Below the pieces are notes generated by a model that made no database searches, was not told the DNA's origin, and was given only the letters and a program-made list of their open reading frames with translations. Positions 19,639-20,511 of a DNA stretch of 20,511 nt are shown here, piece by piece. The position numbers were made by a program, and so were the translations under genes. The DNA comes from Ichthyophonus hoferi (lineage: Eukaryota > Opisthokonta > Ichthyosporea > Ichthyophonida > Ichthyophonidae). The stretch lies in NCBI GenBank assembly GCA_002751075.1, contig NAOQ01000028.1, positions 146,300 through 166,810 on the forward strand. Direction: 5' to 3'. Positions within the stretch are counted from its first letter, which is position 1; each line of letters opens with the position of its first letter.

Positions 19639-20305
19639 CTTAATTTTATCCTGTGAAATCTTGGAGACAACCGAGTCATCAAAGTGATACCATTGGCTGT
19701 CAAAAACATTCTTACAGTATGACGTATCTGATAGGCCAATACTTGGATTAAAATTTAAATTCCTGTGGTATAACCCCACCTACATGTATATAATCTCCCA
19801 AACTTTACAATTTGCACTGTCCTGACTCATATTTCCAAATTTTATATTTGTGCAAGCATAGGTTTTCATAGTAGATTCTCAGTAGATTAATCTTAGTTTT
19901 GATGAGATTATTTTTAATCTAATCTACAAGGAAGCCATCATTAGCCTCAAACAAATTATACAAAACCATTCTCCTATATGTTCTATTAATGCATATACAT
20001 GATAGAAATTTTTATATTTATAAATAATACCTTGTCCAAGTGATATAAATATGCTATAAGTTGTTTTCCAATTAGAAACAACATTACAAAACTATTATAT
20101 TTCCCCTTTCCCTTACTGGTGTACTCAGTTTATCTCATATCCAATTAGTGCAATAAATCATACAGAGAGAAACAAAAAAAAACAAAAAAAATGGGAAAAA
20201 CATAATAATAATTAATAATAATAAAATAATAACGAGAGTATGATATAAATCAAGATAGGAAGAGATATACATACAATGGCCACTGCCCATCTTTCCCCAG
20301 TGATT
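19639..20305 (-). CDS. Ubiquitin-specific protease (USP, C19 family), two internal exons
   Basis: Two minus-strand exons, 20275-20305 and 19639-19727, join in frame with GT/AG ends. The splice splits a Tyr codon (T then AT). Together they make exactly 40 codons, NHWGKMGSGH joined to YTSYCKNVFDSQ, WYHFDDSVVSKISQDKIK. This is the C-terminal catalytic box of USP/UBP deubiquitinases (NHxGxxxxGHYTxYxKN ... WYxFDDxxV). The active-site His in GSGHYT and the Asp/Asn position in FDDS are present. The first exon's acceptor has a CACTAAC branch-like site close upstream. The protease would cleave ubiquitin from proteins. The Cys box and N-terminal exons must lie beyond the right edge, and a final AYVLFY-type exon was not found downstream. 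It could be a real gene with large introns or a relic, but open frames and clean splice sites favour a gene. Confidence 0.72.
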
Positions 20306-20511
20306 CTGATCCAATCATGTGTTAGTGTTCTATCACTTAGTCAATGAAATAGTTGGCCACACAATAATTAAGTTTACAACGGCTACCTACCACAATCTTA
20401 TATATTAACTAGATATCTAACCTTCCTCCAACTCCAATTGTAACAATTTTTTAATTGAAGAGTATTTACCCTCTCCTATATAATTACTATCAATTATATA
20501 TCCATATAAAA
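20306..20511. other. Probable intron of the USP gene
   Basis: AT-rich sequence upstream (on the minus strand) of the 31-base USP exon. No exon ending in the expected YxLxAV motif could be supported before the window ends. Confidence 0.4.

Noticed and set aside
20372-20395. Nine-base microexon GTAGCCGTT (VAV) for the USP gene
   Set aside because: It would fit the expected YxLxAV-NH order, but a nine-base match with weak splice context is too easily found by chance.
1-20511. tRNA, rRNA, CRISPR, LTR or viral elements
   Set aside because: Scanning for tRNA B-box-like words, regular spacer arrays, long terminal repeats and polymerase or capsid motifs gave nothing supportable by eye.

Overview
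The window is AT-rich eukaryotic nuclear DNA with spliced genes, many simple repeats and long gene-poor stretches. RPL5 and RPL14 read most like fungal versions: RPL5 has GPRPF and GGHVAEFMEEL blocks and RPL14 has a short fungal-type C-terminus. Introns of about 250-730 bases, AT-rich spacers and NCoR/CoREST-like spacing in the SANT domain suggest an early-diverging (zygomycete-grade) fungus with a large genome. That placement is inference from protein motifs only.

Region 1 (1-3990, + strand) is the 3' part of a chromatin gene that starts before the window: end of a SANT domain, a charged linker, a long exon with two AT-hooks, and two short C-terminal exons. All proposed splice junctions are in phase 0. 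Its introns carry minisatellites and microsatellites, and the locus is unusually dense in CCAAT/ATTGG pentamers. Region 2 (3991-7670) is non-coding with repeat relics.

Region 3 (7673-10799) is a head-to-head pair of 60S ribosomal protein genes, RPL5 (uL18, - strand) and RPL14 (eL14, + strand). They share a promoter interval of about 280 bases. Both begin with a pyrimidine-rich (TOP-like) start and a first exon whose only codon is ATG. RPL14 intron 2 holds a convincing candidate H/ACA snoRNA. Both of its pockets can be matched to neighbouring sites in 18S rRNA, one of them a pseudouridine known in yeast and human. This is the most interesting signal in the window.

Region 4 (10800-19600) is AT-rich spacer with interspersed repeat relics: a three-copy block with a conserved reading frame, a pair of about 190-base direct repeats, a near-perfect 175-base inverted repeat, a long polypyrimidine tract and short tandem arrays. 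No complete gene was recognised there. Region 5 (19639-20305, - strand) holds two exons of a ubiquitin-specific protease that splice in frame across the catalytic histidine box. The rest of that gene lies beyond the right edge or was not found. No tRNA, rRNA, CRISPR or clear viral element was seen.
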